Positions 12,637 to 26,622 of a stretch of 64,000 nt of DNA are shown here, in pieces. The DNA is from Nautilus pompilius. Its lineage: Eukaryota > Mollusca > Cephalopoda > Nautilida > Nautilidae. Made by a program: the position numbers and the translations under genes. Below the pieces are notes generated by a model. The model searched no databases. It worked only from the letters and a program-made list of their open reading frames with translations, and had not been told where the DNA came from. How positions within the stretch are numbered: position 1 is the first letter of the stretch; every line of letters starts with the position of its first letter. The DNA lies in contig JACATO010000330.1 in assembly GCA_018389105.1 (NCBI GenBank), positions 434,001-498,000 on the forward strand. The letters are read 5' to 3'.

Positions 12637-15586
12637 ATTTATGTTTATTTTTGTTTCTGTTAAAAGTTATTGTTGGATGTGAATTATATATAAATTTGTG
12701 GCATTTGTGATAGATATAAGGATAGGGGAAAAATTTGTAAAATGTCTGAAGCTCCTTTTCCAAACAACTACTATGAAATTGATACTTTTCAAACATGTGG
12801 AAACACCATAGCTTTCCTGTCAAGAACATCAAGTCAATCTATTAATAGATTAAAGCATTTCTTTAAACTTAGTTAACTTAAAAATGTTAAGGAATTTTTG
12901 TTTAACTTTGATTTGATCACCTTTGTGCCATGGCTAAAAGCTTTTGTCTTGAGCTTTTTGAAATTAACTTTATTCTTAGAGAGCTCTACTAAGCAGTCTG
13001 AGTTTAGTTGAGTTTCTTTGGTCTGGCTGCGTGCAGGTTTTATATTATGATTTTTTTTTTACAAAGAGTTCTTTGAAGTTAATTCCATGCAAAAGTGCCA
13101 TTTATCAAACCATAACATGAAAAGGAAAACCAGGGATCAGTCATCATGTGAGCAGATTTCATTAACAGATTGAGTAACATTGACACAGCCACCACAATGA
13201 TGATGAATTTACTGCTCAGTTCTGCAGGTTTAAAAAGTTACGGCAGTGCTGTGTGTGCGGCCTGAATCTAGTTTAATTTGCTGATAATCTAGAAAGGCCC
13301 TGTTGCATTATGGGGTTATGCTGGCAATCTTCAGAAGCAGATCCAAGGTTGGTTCTTTTGCTGCCATGCTTTCCCCCCACTAAGTTTCTTAGTGCAATTT
13401 TTTTCTAATGAAATTTTGTATTGATTTGATAGCTAGATATCCAGAAGCAATTGTGGATGATCAAACTTAAATGCATGGTTTTGTAGCATTGCATTGTGGG
13501 AAGGGTTTCCAAATTATCAGCAAAAAAAAGCATGAAAAGTTACTCTAAAAACTGTCAATGTTTTTAGCAGTTTACACAAATAAAGTTTAATTTATGTCTA
13601 TAAGTCTTACCTACCTCATTATTTATCTATGAACTTTGTTGGCTAGAGCATTTATTTGCTTTTACAACAGACAACAGCATCAGTGACAATTTCTCATGCA
13701 GCTGACTTCATCCTTTCATAAGAAAAAAAATCTAAAACAAATTCCATTGGAGAAAAGAAATTAAAGGAATATATGCAGACAAGAAATTCTGGTAAAGTTT
13801 GCATAATGTTAACAAAACCTAAAGAATTCTGTGAACAAATGAAGAATGTCTGCTAAGTTCTTAATAATAATTCTTTTATCATTATCATCTATGAGTCCAA
13901 CTTTACCCCAACCAAAATGTGACACTATTTAGTCAGATTTATGGCTAAGAAATTGCATTATATGGTTATAGATCCCAGAATATTCTTCTTTCCTGTGGGC
14001 AGTTGACTATGAGTTTGTTTGAATATTGAATAGTCTCTTCTGTATGGCCTTTCTTTGGTACTTGTGTTTCATAGAACATACAGTGTCAGGACTTTGCTCA
14101 GAGTACAAGACAAAAACTGCAAAATATTGAAACAGGCATGATAATTTATATTTACTCTTCCGCCTCAATACTCTGGTTCAGGTGATTTGAAGAATGAAAT
14201 TAACTACTGGGAATCTTTCCTGAATGGATGTCCATAAAACTAGTAACTTAGATGTAACATCGATGTGCTGATTTTGATGTATTGCCATAATTAACTACTC
14301 TAAAATGGTGCCTAGAATTTCTAAGTTTAGTTTATGGTAGGGGAGAGGGGGGGAGTTATCTTTATCCCATACATGGTAAATGGGGCCAAGTTGGTTGGAA
14401 TTTAATTTAAGTTTTACTGAGCTGCTGCTTTCTCTGGTTTCACTAGCTGCTGTACACTGTCTGATATATTTCATCTTGACTTGTTTGAAATTCATCCCTT
14501 CTGTCTTGAACTTGTTCATCCACTAGACGGAGTGATCTACTAAGAATCTGAGCAGTTAAATTGTTCTGATGTATAAACATGTTCTGATGCATCTGATACC
14601 CAATTATTAATTTTGAGGACAGACAAATCAGTTCAAATATTTGGTAATTCACCTATTGCATATACTCAGGTGACACATGTTAATTGTGGTGAATGTAGCA
14701 TCTAAATGGTTTGCACACAGTATTTACCTTTGAAAAAAGTCTGAGCTTTTGAGTTCATATTATTATTCTTATTTAAAAATTAAAATTTGTCTTTCATAAT
14801 GAGTACACAGGTAAATTCTTTCACCTTTAAATATTCTTTTATGATTTTTCTCAATGAAGAACTAAGGTGAGTTACTTTAAACAGTTAACAGAATGCCAAT
14901 CTTTAACAGCAAAAATAAAGTATTATTTGCAATTTTTTAAAAAAACAAACAACTTTTTAAAATTTAAACAACATAACCAAGTGTTGTAGTAACTGATTTT
15001 TTTTCAATTTCTTTTTTTCTTTTTGCTGGCGGAAACTGCTGGTGATGTAGTTCATTGTTATCATTGTTAACCTCAGTCGGGAATTGCTATGCTATCTGGG
15101 TACAGACTTTTTATCTTTGAAGTACTAAGTTTCTATGGCAATGGAGAATGTTTGGAATTGGTAGAAATACAGCTGATTGTTTGTCCTTGGTTAGGTTCCA
15201 GTTAGTCAATTGATTATTTGTGAACAGAGCCAGAAGCAATGGCTATTGATGTTGATGATATTTCTGCACAGTTGCTAGTGAACTGACATCTCAAAGGAAG
15301 AACAAGATCTTTTGTTCTCAGGCTGTTCGGATAAGATTTTTTCCAGAAAGCCAAGTATTTTTACCATCTTTATGGATTTGAAAAATAAAATTCATTTCTT
15401 CACTTGAGTGAACGAGGTTTTGGGAAAAAAAAAGGTAATATTTTTTCTTTACTTCTTTAAGAAAAGAGATGTTGAAATTTTTGTGATCTACTGGTTGCCA
15501 GCGGAAATAGCAATAAAATGAAAAGACATGAGCAGGCATGACCTAAGAAAATATACAGTGCTGATGATGTAGAAAAAAGTATAACA
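12637..15586. other. Unique AT-rich sequence, no gene seen
   Basis: Nothing recognisable. Overlapping minus-strand frames at 14,295-14,652 share no motif with known families. Oligo-A/T tracts and ordinary AT-rich sequence fill the interval. Confidence 0.65.
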
Positions 15587-15826
15587 CAAACAGATGGACA
15601 GACAGACATAAGCAGATGAACAGATAGACATAAACATGAACACACACACAAACATAAGCAGATGAACAAACAGACCAGACAAACGCAAATAGATGGACAG
15701 AAAGACAAGAACACGCATAAATAAATGGACAGACAGATGGGCATAAGCAGATAGACAGATACACAGAGAGAAAAACACAGATATGGATATATGCAACAGA
15801 GATGGCCTCTCTCTCTCTCTCTCTCA
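15587..15826. repeat. Degenerate purine-rich tandem repeat plus (CT)n
   Basis: A loose array of words such as GACAGA, CAGATGGA and CATAAGCAGATGA repeats with variable spacing from about 15,587 to 15,790, followed by a (CT)n run at about 15,806-15,825. The three overlapping minus-strand frames of up to 140 codons are rich in Cys, Leu, Ser and Val because the repeat lacks stops on that strand. They are not genes. Confidence 0.85.
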
Positions 15827-17709
15827 ATAATTGAAACTAATATTAAAAATGATATATTTAGATAACCAAAAAAAAACAAAACAAAAACAAACTGATGATT
15901 TCATCATGACATTTGAAAATAGATTCTTTCAAATAAGGAGGAAAATTATAGCAAGAAGGAACGGACATTAGATTTTTGTTTGAATAGCTAAGTTTCTTCA
16001 GCATCCTTGATGGGATTGGATTAATGAGAAAAATCCATTATATTTTGACAAATGATTTAGTTTTCTTTGTGTTGGATGGAAAGTTTTGAATCAGTTTGCT
16101 TTTTTTTAAAGTTATTGTAACTTTCTATTTAAACTTAGAGATGGAGGTGTGTTTGAAATTTTATTAGAGCCGAATTTTTATGTATGTATTGATTTGTTAA
16201 AAATTCTAATTTTCTCTTTTGGTTTGGAGAAGAAAGTAAGTTTTAAAGCCATGCTGTTGTGTGATTAAAAAAAAAAGTAAAAGCAGATTTATTATTTATT
16301 TCAAGTTTAGTAGGATGACTTCAATGTTTATGACATTGAGAGTATCATTTTTCTAATAAGATACTCTTGTGAGGATATGAAGCCAAAAATAAGATACTTA
16401 GTGATGCATGCATCCATTGCTGCTGTTGAAAGGCTTGTTCATGGATGCTGCTAGCTCCTGTGAGAGGCTGTCTTATGGAAGGATAACTCCAGACCTTGGT
16501 CTCTGGATGATCTAGTAAGCACTTGATTTGCATAACTCTTTTGATGACCAAACCATGTTGCTGCAGGATCAATTCCTGGGTGAATTCTAAAATGTGGTTT
16601 TCCCCTAGGTTTTTGGTTAAACATTCAAATTTCCTAAATAGATTTTTTTTTATAATGAGAATTGGTTCTTAAATGTTTCCCGTTGGCTGCTGCTGCAAAA
16701 TCCACTTTTTGTCACTGATTGCTTACCTGTCTGTATGGCTGCTGAGTGTACTACCTTGACAGTGTTTGTGAAGGCCCGCCAGATGCAGTCTGTGTTGTAG
16801 CTAACCTAATAGGATAAACCTTTCTTTCGCATGGGTTTGATCTAATCTGTGAGCAGATCAGCTGTGTGGGCTTACAATGTACAAGGTCTGGCGTCAGACT
16901 TCAGTGGAGACTGAAATCAGTGAAAAATGAATGTCCAAAGGCAGCATCCTCAACAGTTTGGACCATTTGGCATGAATTGATTACTACGATGTGGCTCAGA
17001 ATTTGAACAGGTTTGCCTATCTATGGCAGGACATCTTTATGCGCCAGTAGTGCAACTACATGCTTATCTTTTACAGCTTCTGAAGCAAATCAACAGAACT
17101 TCAGAATTAATGGCATGTTTTTCAGTTTTGAAACATAAACAAGAACAAATAATAATATAAGAAAATGACCAAAACTATTAAAATTTTAGTAATTAGTAAT
17201 GGACTTAAAAATAAAAAAAATATGTTGATGCTGTGAGTAGTTTTGAAGGTTTGTGCAATAGTTGATATAAAGAAATGAAGCAACGCAGTTTATACAAAGC
17301 TCTAGGATAAGGAAATATTGGTAGGAATTTTGGGATGGTTTCTATCTTCTCTCAACTTTATTTGAACTTTGTTTTATCTTGGTTTTGCTAAAAATGATTT
17401 TACTACAACATTTAAGTTTTATAGAAAAATGGTTTAAGGTTCTTTATAAATGAAAGAATTTTTAATGCAAAATGGTGCCAAATATTGAAACTTCTGGCCA
17501 TCTTAGGATGAGAATTTGCTTTTATTTTGTGTTTGTATCCATGTATATAAAGACAGGCAGGCTACTGTAACTTTATTTGTTCATATTTGCCATTACTTGA
17601 AATTGCAGAATTTTTAAAATTAGTATCTTGAGATTTTTTTAATTGGAAAATGTAGTTATGAAATAAATACCATGACACATTATCTATGTGGTACCCATTG
17701 AGTCAAATA

Positions 17710-17740
<31 letters not shown>

Positions 17741-19699
17741 TACAAGGCTTAGTGAATTATGGAAAAGGAAAGAAAGAGAAAGGTTACCTGGTGTTCCAAG
17801 CAGACAAGTAAAGCTTTTAAGAATACTTCTTTCATCTATTTTACTGATATACTATAATAATAAGTAAGTTTATCATAACAGAGATAGCTAAGTATTGCAG
17901 ACCAGTTTTCATGATAAGCAGACATCATGGGATCTAATCTAATTAAATGCGAGTTAGGATAACAATGTGGTAGTAAATTTTGTGATGTTTACTGGATTAT
18001 TTTGGTAAAAAAATTTGACAGAACAGGCTTGTCTGCCAATATTTTCCCATTGATTTGGCTTAAAAAAAGAGAAAAGTTACAGAAACATGGAGCCGTCTTG
18101 TGTTTGCTTGTTGGTTATAATGGAAAAGTTTAATCAAGACATTTTGAAATTTAAAAAAAAAAAAAATGCATAGTGAATATGGACAGGAATGTGAAATGAT
18201 AAATTCAATAATTGCACCATGGAGACATGGTGGCAGCATATGTCTGGAGTCAAATGTAAAACTGGCTATTAGCATAATAAAGTCTGAGGAGAAAAGCCCC
18301 ATGCTGGCGTAAAAAAACAAAATTAGTATTATACCTTACAGATTATGAAACACATTTTTTGGGTTAAAAATTGTTAATCTTTCACAAAATCTTTTAATAT
18401 TTTAAAATGTAATAATACATTAATATTTTTCAAAATGTTGCTAAAATTAAAATCAGTAATTTTTATTTTTTTTGAAGTCATACATTTTTTTTAAAGGAAG
18501 AACTTAGATCATTATGAATCTGTTAGGAAACCATTCGTAAAAGCTTGACTTTGGGAACAGTTTATTATTATTATTTTTGTATTATGTTTTTAGTTTTTAA
18601 AATAATTAATTTTTAAAGTACAAGTGTATATAATAGCTATGTAAGCATGTTTTTCCTTCACTCAGGTGAACTGAAATAAGCAGAAAGAATAATCTTTCAA
18701 GTAAATGATTCTATTACAATCATTGTTATATAACAGCTGGGAACAGGGAGACAGGATGTGCTGATTTTTTGTACATGCAGCCACATTGGTGTTTACTAAA
18801 CTGTGTGCACCAGCACTGTGGATAGCCGTGCACATTGCCAAGAGAACGGAGCAAAGGATAAACCATCTCCATGCAAGAATCATGCACAAGGATGGCTGCC
18901 AAGTAAATTACTGGCATGAAATGGTCTACAAATTTAAAAATGGCAATCAATTCCCAATAGATATAGTATGAGTTCAGATTCCATTTTATTGGATTTTAGG
19001 ACAAGTGCCTAATTTAAAGGCATTTCCACTTTGTTACACTTAATGCATGCAAAGAGAAGGGTGATAACTTAAATAAAATGATAATACTTTGATGCTGATA
19101 GCTGCTTTTAATATATTTTTTTATAGTTTTAATCTTGTGCTGAGATTGAAGTTCATTAGCATTTCTGCAACATTTCACCAATTTTTAAAATTCACATCAG
19201 CTCTCACAAAACCTTATGTATCAACTAAAAATATTCCTTGGAGTAAGGAATGAAGTGGCCAGTATTGATTTCCTCAGCAGTGTAGAATATTACATATTAT
19301 TATTATTATCGTTGAGCTTAATTTTTTGCACCGCAACCTGTTTTTAGGAGTTTAATTTATTGATAATACTTGGATTATGGCTAGGTTAATTACTTACCTA
19401 AGGAAATAACATTTATCAGCTATGAAAATGATAACTGTTTTATGGGATAAATATTTTGCAGCATATTTATTAATAATTCATTTTACAGACATCTATTTCA
19501 GTATTTCTCAAACACTCATTTTGTATTTGTTGTTGATTGGGTTTAGGGTTAAAAATTTGTTTTAAATTGTGTTACTAAGTCATCCTTAGACCAGGTTTTA
19601 TTGTGGAATCCTAGTTTTAGCAGAGGACCCTAATAATAAAATAGCCTTATTTAATTAATTTAAGAAAAAAAAATTTTTTTTAAAATTTATTTTAAGGTC
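15827..19699. other. Unique AT-rich sequence, no gene seen
   Basis: No gene recognised. A perfect (AT)n run is at 17,711-17,735. An 11-mer identical to the mariner end at 52.6 kb occurs at 16,880-16,890, without other mariner sequence. Opposed small frames at 18,662-18,971 overlie a complex, repeat-free stretch of unknown nature. Confidence 0.6.
17711..17735. repeat. (AT)n microsatellite
   Basis: Perfect TA dinucleotide run of about 12 units in otherwise AT-rich unique sequence. Confidence 0.97.
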
Positions 19700-19930
19700 A
19701 GGATGGCATTCCAGCAGTTAGCTTCAGCAGTCCAGTAGACTAAGGGGTTCAGTTCAAATCCTGGTTGGGAATGGCCCCAACTGACATACCTCTCTGGTCC
19801 CTGGCATTATTTCTTTTTTCTCAGCTGGCTATGCAGTCTCTTCTCACATCTTAAAATCATGGTGTCTGGTAGTGATCAGGTCATTGTGATTCCGTTTTCA
19901 GTTTTCACATCGGAAAAGAGGCTAACTGAC
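19700..19930 (+). repeat. tRNA-derived SINE-like fragment
   Basis: GTTCAAATCC at 19,752-19,761 is a close pol III box B, preceded by a tRNA-like segment containing CAGTCCAGTAGACTAAGG. The sequence just downstream (TGGTTGGGA, then CTGACAT, CCTGGCAT and TTCTC words) recurs in the same order at 45,580-45,635, which supports a dispersed family. It is flanked on the left by an A/T tract. No target duplication was identified and the copy looks old. Confidence 0.5.
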
Positions 19931-21422
19931 CCCTGGCATTGGAGAAGTGCTTGTTCAGAAAGTTTCAGTCAGTCCCACAATCCTCTATCAAATGTTATAG
20001 AATCTGAAATAGATTGAATTAAGTGAGATTACACGGATTGTGTATTTTTAGAACCTTCCTTAGATCTGTGGCACTTGGACTGGTCTATTGCTCCGGGAGA
20101 ACCAGAGAAAAATGGACTCTCTGCCATTTTTGAAATTGCTATGTCAGCTTTGCAGTGGTATCTCAATGTATAGAAGCTATGGAAGTTTTGAAAGAATGGA
20201 ACTAAAGCATCCAATGTGACTTCACTCACAGGTGGTTGTCATAATGTGACCTTTTAATTGTAATAAAGTGGAAAGGTGAAATTGTTTACATGCTTTTTCT
20301 AATGGTCACCATTTGGGAAGGATAGGCATCATTCTTGACAAATAAATTTTAGTGGGGAAGAGCATAACCAACATCTTGAATAGCTTATGAGGTTACTTTT
20401 GTGTGGTGTTTCCCTATTATGAAATACTGACAGTATTAAATCTGTTGCATTCCACTTTTAACCCAGATTGTATTAGAACTTTTTTTTTTAAAGATTTGGT
20501 GGAAGTGATAGGGATATTTGTTTGAGTATCTTTAAAACAAATGTGTTTTAATTTAACAATGAAAATATATGCTTAAATTTTTTTAAAACAGGTTTTGCTA
20601 AAATTCTATTCTATAAAGAGTGTAGCAGAATAACTTAGATCTGTGCTTACATGAATTGGTTTGTGGGAGAGTGAAATATAAGATGGGTCTTCTTTTGTTT
20701 TGGGGATTGTCAAACTGCAAAACAAAATGGAAGTTTGTTTTTTTACATTCTGTCGTGTACTTAATTCCTTTTTTTTTGCTAGTACTATCTTTGCAGCTTT
20801 TGGTTGTGGCCAGATTCTCCAAACAAGTCGGTCATTCTTCAGCACCAGATGAATAAAGTGGCTTACAAAGCTGTATTGATATATACGTTATATATTCTAA
20901 TGTGAAATAATGGAGGATTCTACTATTGGCTGATTGCTTTTGGTGGCTTTCTCTTTGCATCATTCAAGTTTTCTTGTCACTTTATTCGGTCATAAAAAAC
21001 GGAAGTTTGATTTAGCCTAGTTAATGAAGCAAGCATTGTATTCAGCCTCATCATTCAGCTCACCGTTTACTGGTATAAATCTGCCTAGTGTAAGACTGAC
21101 TTTTGACCTTTAACTTAGCCGATAATGGGAGTCTGGATTAGTCTGGACACAGTATTGATCTGCCTAAACTTTGATAATTTCCAGTAGATGTTGGTACGGT
21201 GTTTAATTGATTTTGGTGCATTCTGAAGTTGCATTGACTCATGGAATAGAGAGAGAAGTTTTTTAATATTTTTGTTATTCAATAAAATATGCATAGTTGA
21301 TGAAACCTCTTTTTTAACTTTAATACACAATAGTTATATGCATAACTCCAAAAATTAACAAACAAACTCAGTTGTGGTTACTAAAAGAGGTTCTCTAGGA
21401 TGGCCTGCTAATGTAGCCTGGT
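19931..21422. other. Unique AT-rich sequence, no gene seen
   Basis: No recognisable gene or repeat. Frames on both strands around 20,598-20,856 overlap one another and carry no known motif. Confidence 0.6.
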
Positions 21423-21476
21423 ATAGACATTCAGATAAAACTTTGGCTGAAATAGCATCACCATAATTTATATCTA
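21423..21476 (+). mobile_element. Palindromic ~80-bp MITE, half copy
   Basis: The core ACATTCAGATAAAACT followed by GGCTGAAATAGCATC aligns with the left half of the 28.1-kb copy (GTTCAAATGAAATCT, GGCTGAAATAGCCTT). The right arm is not recognisable. Matching order and spacing of two blocks make chance unlikely. Confidence 0.5.
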
Positions 21477-22568
21477 GTATTATCTGCTCACTGTGTCATG
21501 TCTGCGGCTTGGGTTGATGCTGAACTTTGTATGGTGTCAGTCAGTAGCATGGTTTCCATTGCTTTCCATATTTCTTATTAGGTGTAATAGTTTTTTTTAT
21601 TTTTGATGGTCTATGTCAGAGGGCATTTGGCATCTTGTTTCCAGTTCCAGACAAATCTCTCTCTCTGTCAAGCTAATGTTGTGAAATAATGCAGTAGAGC
21701 AGACTAGGAGCTGCAGCAGCGAGTTTTTCTCTCCCAAAATGAAATGTTTTATGGAAATTCCTTGTGCTTAGCAGTAGGATATGTTATGTAACTGTCAACA
21801 TAAAAGAACATTTATAATTTCCTTTTTCTTTTTTCAAATTTTAATGCTATTAAAATATAACAGCAAAAAAAAAAGCTGATTTTCAGCTGAAACAAACAAA
21901 ATTTACATTTTCATAAATGTTAATGTTGTTGCCTTGTTTAGCGGAGATAAGTTGGTAAACCTTTTAGCATAAAATAGCTGCTTGCTGAAGGAAGCCCACA
22001 TCATTCTCTCACCATGCAATAAATCTGCTCCACTTGTGAAACCCCTGTGACTCCTTTGTTATCAAATCTCCTTTCCTGCTGGATTCTTTCAACTGTAGCT
22101 ATCATCTCCATTAGCTGATAATGGATGCCAGAAAGAACCCAATGCTGTCTGCTTTGCAATTTATTCCATTTTATATTCCATTTGGTACCAGGTCTTGTTT
22201 GTTCTTGTTGTTTTTTGGCTTTTGCTCTTTGTCTTGAAAGAATTGCTCTTCCTGAGAAATATATTCTCTATTTTGGTAGTCATCCTAGAGAGGATTTATA
22301 GTATCCCTTCTTGATGAGTCTTTGTACAGAAAAAAAACGCACGCACAGAAGCACACACAGGCACAGTATTGTTGGATGCTTACCTGGGTTATTTTTGAAG
22401 TGGGTGGGATCTTTTTTTATTGTTGTTGGTACACTGATGCCTAAAAATAAAGGGACAACCCTGGCGACGGAATGACACAATATTGCAGTTGTCCACTAGA
22501 AAGCATTATCTATCCTGTACTTCATTTTTTAGATGTTGGAGGAAAAAATATGGCAGGCTAAGTAAATC
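21477..22568. other. Unique AT-rich sequence, no gene seen
   Basis: Nothing recognisable apart from an imperfect CACA/GCAC tract near 22,335-22,365. The stretch 21,980-22,180 is complex and repeat-free, of unknown significance. Confidence 0.6.
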
Positions 22569-22650
22569 TGCCCCCTTTAGGGATTGAGCGTGAGTCCTGG
22601 ATCTTAGTTGTCTAGTAGTCTATCTACCACTGAATCACCACGCCACCATA
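22569..22650 (-). repeat. tRNA-like SINE head
   Basis: Read on the minus strand this gives GGTGATTCAGTGGTAGA, then GACTACTAGAC, then AACTAAGATCC, and ends near GCTCAATCCC. That is the order and rough spacing of a box A and box B tRNA-like head. The CAGTGGTA, CTACT and CTAAGATC words match the head of the SINE at 46.7 kb. Only the head is recognisable here. Confidence 0.5.
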
Positions 22651-25600
22651 TTGAAAAAAAGAAAAGTATTTATTCGTCTTCATTTCATAAAAGGGGAACA
22701 TTTCATGGTATAGAATATGGGAGTGCTGCTTATATGTATAGCAAATAGACTGTCAGTTAGAATTGTTGGATAGCACTAGACTTATGTTTGGAACTTTCAT
22801 AATTTCTCATCCATGCATGTGGTCCAGACTTAGTATTTGTCTTATTAGGGGCGGATAACTGCCAGAATGAATTTTGGTTTGGGGGTGGGGTAAGGATTTC
22901 TAATTCTGAGCAATTAGCAAAGCTTGATCTTTGTATCCAGAAACATTTAACAGACGAGGGAAAGGAAGATGGGGTTTTTGATTTTTTTTGTTATTTTGGG
23001 TCTCTCAGGCTACAGTGGGGCATAACAGCTTTAAAAGTATCATATTAGGCGGATATCTGTGATGTTGACAACATGGAACACACTGAACAGTCAGTCACCT
23101 GCCTTGTGTGTTCTTTTAGTGTACGAGGTAGGCCCCCACGAAGCTTGCTGTATCAATTTTTATCATCACCATTTTTTTTCTTTTCCTTTTTAGACCTTTT
23201 CTAAGCATTTTTCTCTTCATTTATTTTTGGAAGAAATAACGCATGCAATAATATTAGGCAATTATACACAGTTATTTTTAGAGTAGAAGTGTATATAGTT
23301 AGAAGTACACAACTTTATCTTTCTCAGCACCGCATGCTGTAAATGTATCTTTCACACGTGTTACTAAAACTGGATGCTCTCATTTCCAAATACCACACCA
23401 TGTGTGAAAAAAATGAGAAAAATCACGAAAACTGGTATATTAAAAAAGTAGGGAAATGGTCGTCTATACCTCATGGGTTAGTTAAAATGACATGTTGACT
23501 TTCAGCCATTTCATTAGTTAAAGGGTTAAAATAATTTGGATTTGTCTAATTTAAGTGCTGCAACATTACCGTGTCTGGAATTTAGTTGGAACTCTAATAT
23601 TGTCAGTCTTTTGGTATATGCTAACATGGTTGGAATCCAGGAAGATTTCTAATATTTCAGTATTGGAGCTGAAGCTCACATGCTCATGACACAGTCAAAT
23701 TACAGATTATAATGTGGAACTGAAAATAGTATGTATTATTATAAGTAGTGGAAAAAAGATATTACATATAATTTTTTAAAACTGAAATATATACATATAT
23801 TAAAATTAAAAGTTAAAAACCAATAGACTGATTAAAAAATGGTTACTATATGCTGTTGTCTCAGGTGGTTAGCTGTAGAAAAATTAGCTATCCATCTATT
23901 TAACATAACAATTATTGTGTATATCCTTTTCCGGACTTCTTCTATACCAGAATTAATAACCTTTGAAGGTTTGTTTATTAATTCCACATGTGTTCAACAC
24001 TCTGGGAAATTTACTGAATTTAGATCTCTTGGTAATAAAAAGAGAGAAGCTAATTATATCGATTGGTAATTTACCTGTCAGCAGATTACAAAGTTCCAGA
24101 AAGCATTGAGTCAGAAATGTCAGATGTTTTAGAAGGAAACATGTTGGGAGGGATTACACAATGCTAATATTGTGTTAGTGTTGAGATGTTAGCATTGATA
24201 CTGTAATGGTGCAGCGGTAGATTTGACAGTTGCAGGATCTGTTGGCAGAAAGTGCACCATTCATTGATTGGGCTATTGTTGTTTTTTTTTTTTGTTGGTA
24301 TGGCATAGAGAATGGATTTAACTTATACCTAATTAAAGAAAGATGGAAACAAAACAAGGTTTTTCTTAACTTTATACTCAGAAGTGAAAAGTGATGTTGC
24401 TGATTAATATACAAATGGTAATCAGAAGAAAGAAGAAATGCCACCATTTGACAAGAAAAAGAACTCTTCAAGAGTAACAACAACTGAAACTGAGAAAACA
24501 TTTAATTTTTTTAAGGAAGTTGATCTGTAATTTCTAAATCAATGAAACCAAGAAATTCAATTTCCTGTTTGAAATGGTGCTTACTAATGATTGCAAAATG
24601 TGTCCAATGCCGATGCAAAGTTTTGATTGGAATAAAGATAATAACGGGGAAGAGCTAATGCTGTCTGTTAATGTGGAACATTGCTGGTAAAAATTGCTTA
24701 GCCAGTGTGTACCTCATTTCTTTGTCTTCCCACCAGGCTTCAGACAAATTTTTGGATCATTTTCGGTTGTGGACAAAGATGTTTACTCCAAGTTTGTATT
24801 GTAGTGTAGCTGGTATCTGAAAACAGCTACAGTTTTGACAAACAAATGGGCAAAAAAATTTTTTTTATTGCTGTAGCTGATATGGAAGCTGATGCTAAAT
24901 ATGGTATCTGGCTTCAGATGTAGGAACTTCTATTGAAACTTCTTTTTTTTTTTTGGGAAATCCGCCAATGTGAAGATAAGTTTGATAATCAAAGAGATTA
25001 CTGTCAGGAGAGAGTCTGCAGCACTGTGAGAACCATTCTTCTCCTCCACAGAGAGACTGGGGTTTAGTAACAGTAGGGTGGGAGGGGGTCAAAGGAGGGA
25101 CTCAGCTCCCAATCAGCCATTGTAAGGGAATTTTGGAGAATTAGATACTTTTCTCCCTCACAGCCCCACATTGTCTACAGATAACAACTTGAAGTTTCAG
25201 GCAGCCAAATAAGTAAATGGAAAAGGATTTGTTGGATGATTTTATTTTAAATGTATAGATAAGCCTTGCATTCTGGGAAGTTTATCATTAGTATAAAATC
25301 GAGGAATAATATTCTTTCCTAGGCAATTACTGGATGTGAGATCATTCATTTGTTTGGTTTTTTTGGCTAATTAAATGATCTGTTGGTCCCTGCAGAGGTT
25401 TGGAAATAATTTTAGCATAGGACAAAATTACAGTGCATGGTGTATTGTTGAGTAAAATCTTACAATAGGAATAATAACGAGAACAATTGGTAATTTAATT
25501 AAAATGTTATTTAAAAACAAAAGAAGTTTATTTGATTATCTAGCTATTGAACAAGGATGTATGGGTGCATTTACTTGCACAACTGGCCAGTAGGTAGGAA

Positions 25601-25758
25601 TTGGTATGATAATTAAAGGACAACTTTATAATGAAAAGCAATTTTTATTTTTAATGGCTATCTTTCTCATTAATGTCAAGGAAATTGCAGTAAATTTAAA
25701 TTTTCAATACTTTAAAACATATTGTCAGAACATAGCTCTTTTCCGAGAAGAGCGCACG

Positions 25759-25761
<3 letters not shown>
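22651..25761. other. Unique AT-rich sequence, no gene seen
   Basis: No gene or known repeat recognised. Frames at 23,839-24,069 (plus) and 24,175-24,501 (minus) lack any motif; the latter includes Lys-rich homopolymer readings. Confidence 0.65.

Positions 25762-25798
<37 letters not shown>
25762..25798. repeat. (CA)n microsatellite
   Basis: Perfect CA run of about 18 units, preceded by a GCACGCG stretch. It produces a His-Thr frame on plus and a Cys-Val frame on minus, both artefacts. Confidence 0.97.
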
Positions 25799-25799
<1 letters not shown>

Positions 25800-26540
25800 C
25801 TCTGTACGTGAGAGTTGTGCATAGTGCTGTGTGATATTCAGCTTATGCATGATAGCTGTACAAGATGGTTTAGCTATGTAGTGTTTGTGGGTTCTGTTAT
25901 CATTCAATTATCCACTCTCTCTTCAAAAGAACTCCAGGACACAAGATATTAATCTCCAAAGTTTTGATATTAGAATATTTAATTATTTTTTAATATGCAT
26001 TCAATAATCTGAGCTTACTAATTCTATCAGTGGAAAGGACTGATAAATGGTGGTCATAATCAACTTCAGTCAATAATTTGTTTTAGTAAATGGAATTTGT
26101 CCCAAATAATTTTTAAGAATATTAAAGAAGTTTCATATGGCTTCTTTTTGCTGATTCCTCAGATTCTATAATTAGATCCTTTTCATGAATATTTGTCCAA
26201 GTCATGGATGTCTATAGGGCATAGAGTTATGAAGCTGACTTCAGCTTTGTTATCACAAAACAATTCTTTGTCTGATTGATTTTGTTAATTATGAACAATT
26301 TTTAACTCAGTTATCTCCTTTCTGTTAATGCAAATGCGCCATTTAGAATTATTTTTATTTAGTTTTATTTTCTTAGATACTTATGGAGATAAATGTAGTG
26401 AATTAAAACTCCGAATGCACTATCTGTCAAATACAGTTCTTCTGGCAGACAGTCACTTATATGTTAGCTGAAGTAAATGAAGTAGAAGCAGGAAACAATC
26501 CTCATTATATCATTAGTACCCATAAGTCCCATTTATCTCA
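25799..26540. other. Unique AT-rich sequence
   Basis: No gene, repeat or RNA recognised. Confidence 0.65.
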
Positions 26541-26622
26541 CTATGGACATTTAAATGAAACTCAGTGCTGATGTAGTGTTGCCATAATAGTATCTGGATG
26601 GGTTTTATTTGAATGTCCTTGG
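26541..26622 (+). mobile_element. Palindromic ~80-bp MITE, complete copy
   Basis: Left arm GGACATTTAAATGAAAC and right arm GTTTTATTTGAATGTCC are imperfect inverted repeats. The TATCTGGATGGGTTTTATTTGA segment matches the 28.1-kb copy in sequence and position, and overall length is within 1-2 bp of it. There is no coding capacity. The short length and palindromic layout suggest a Tc1/mariner-like MITE; a TA dinucleotide follows the right end but the left flank is not a clean TA. Confidence 0.7.

Noticed and set aside
15457..15879. 140-codon Cys/Leu/Ser-rich minus-strand open frame resembling a membrane protein
   Set aside because: It is the translation of a degenerate tandem repeat; two other phases are open over the same bases with equally low-complexity products.
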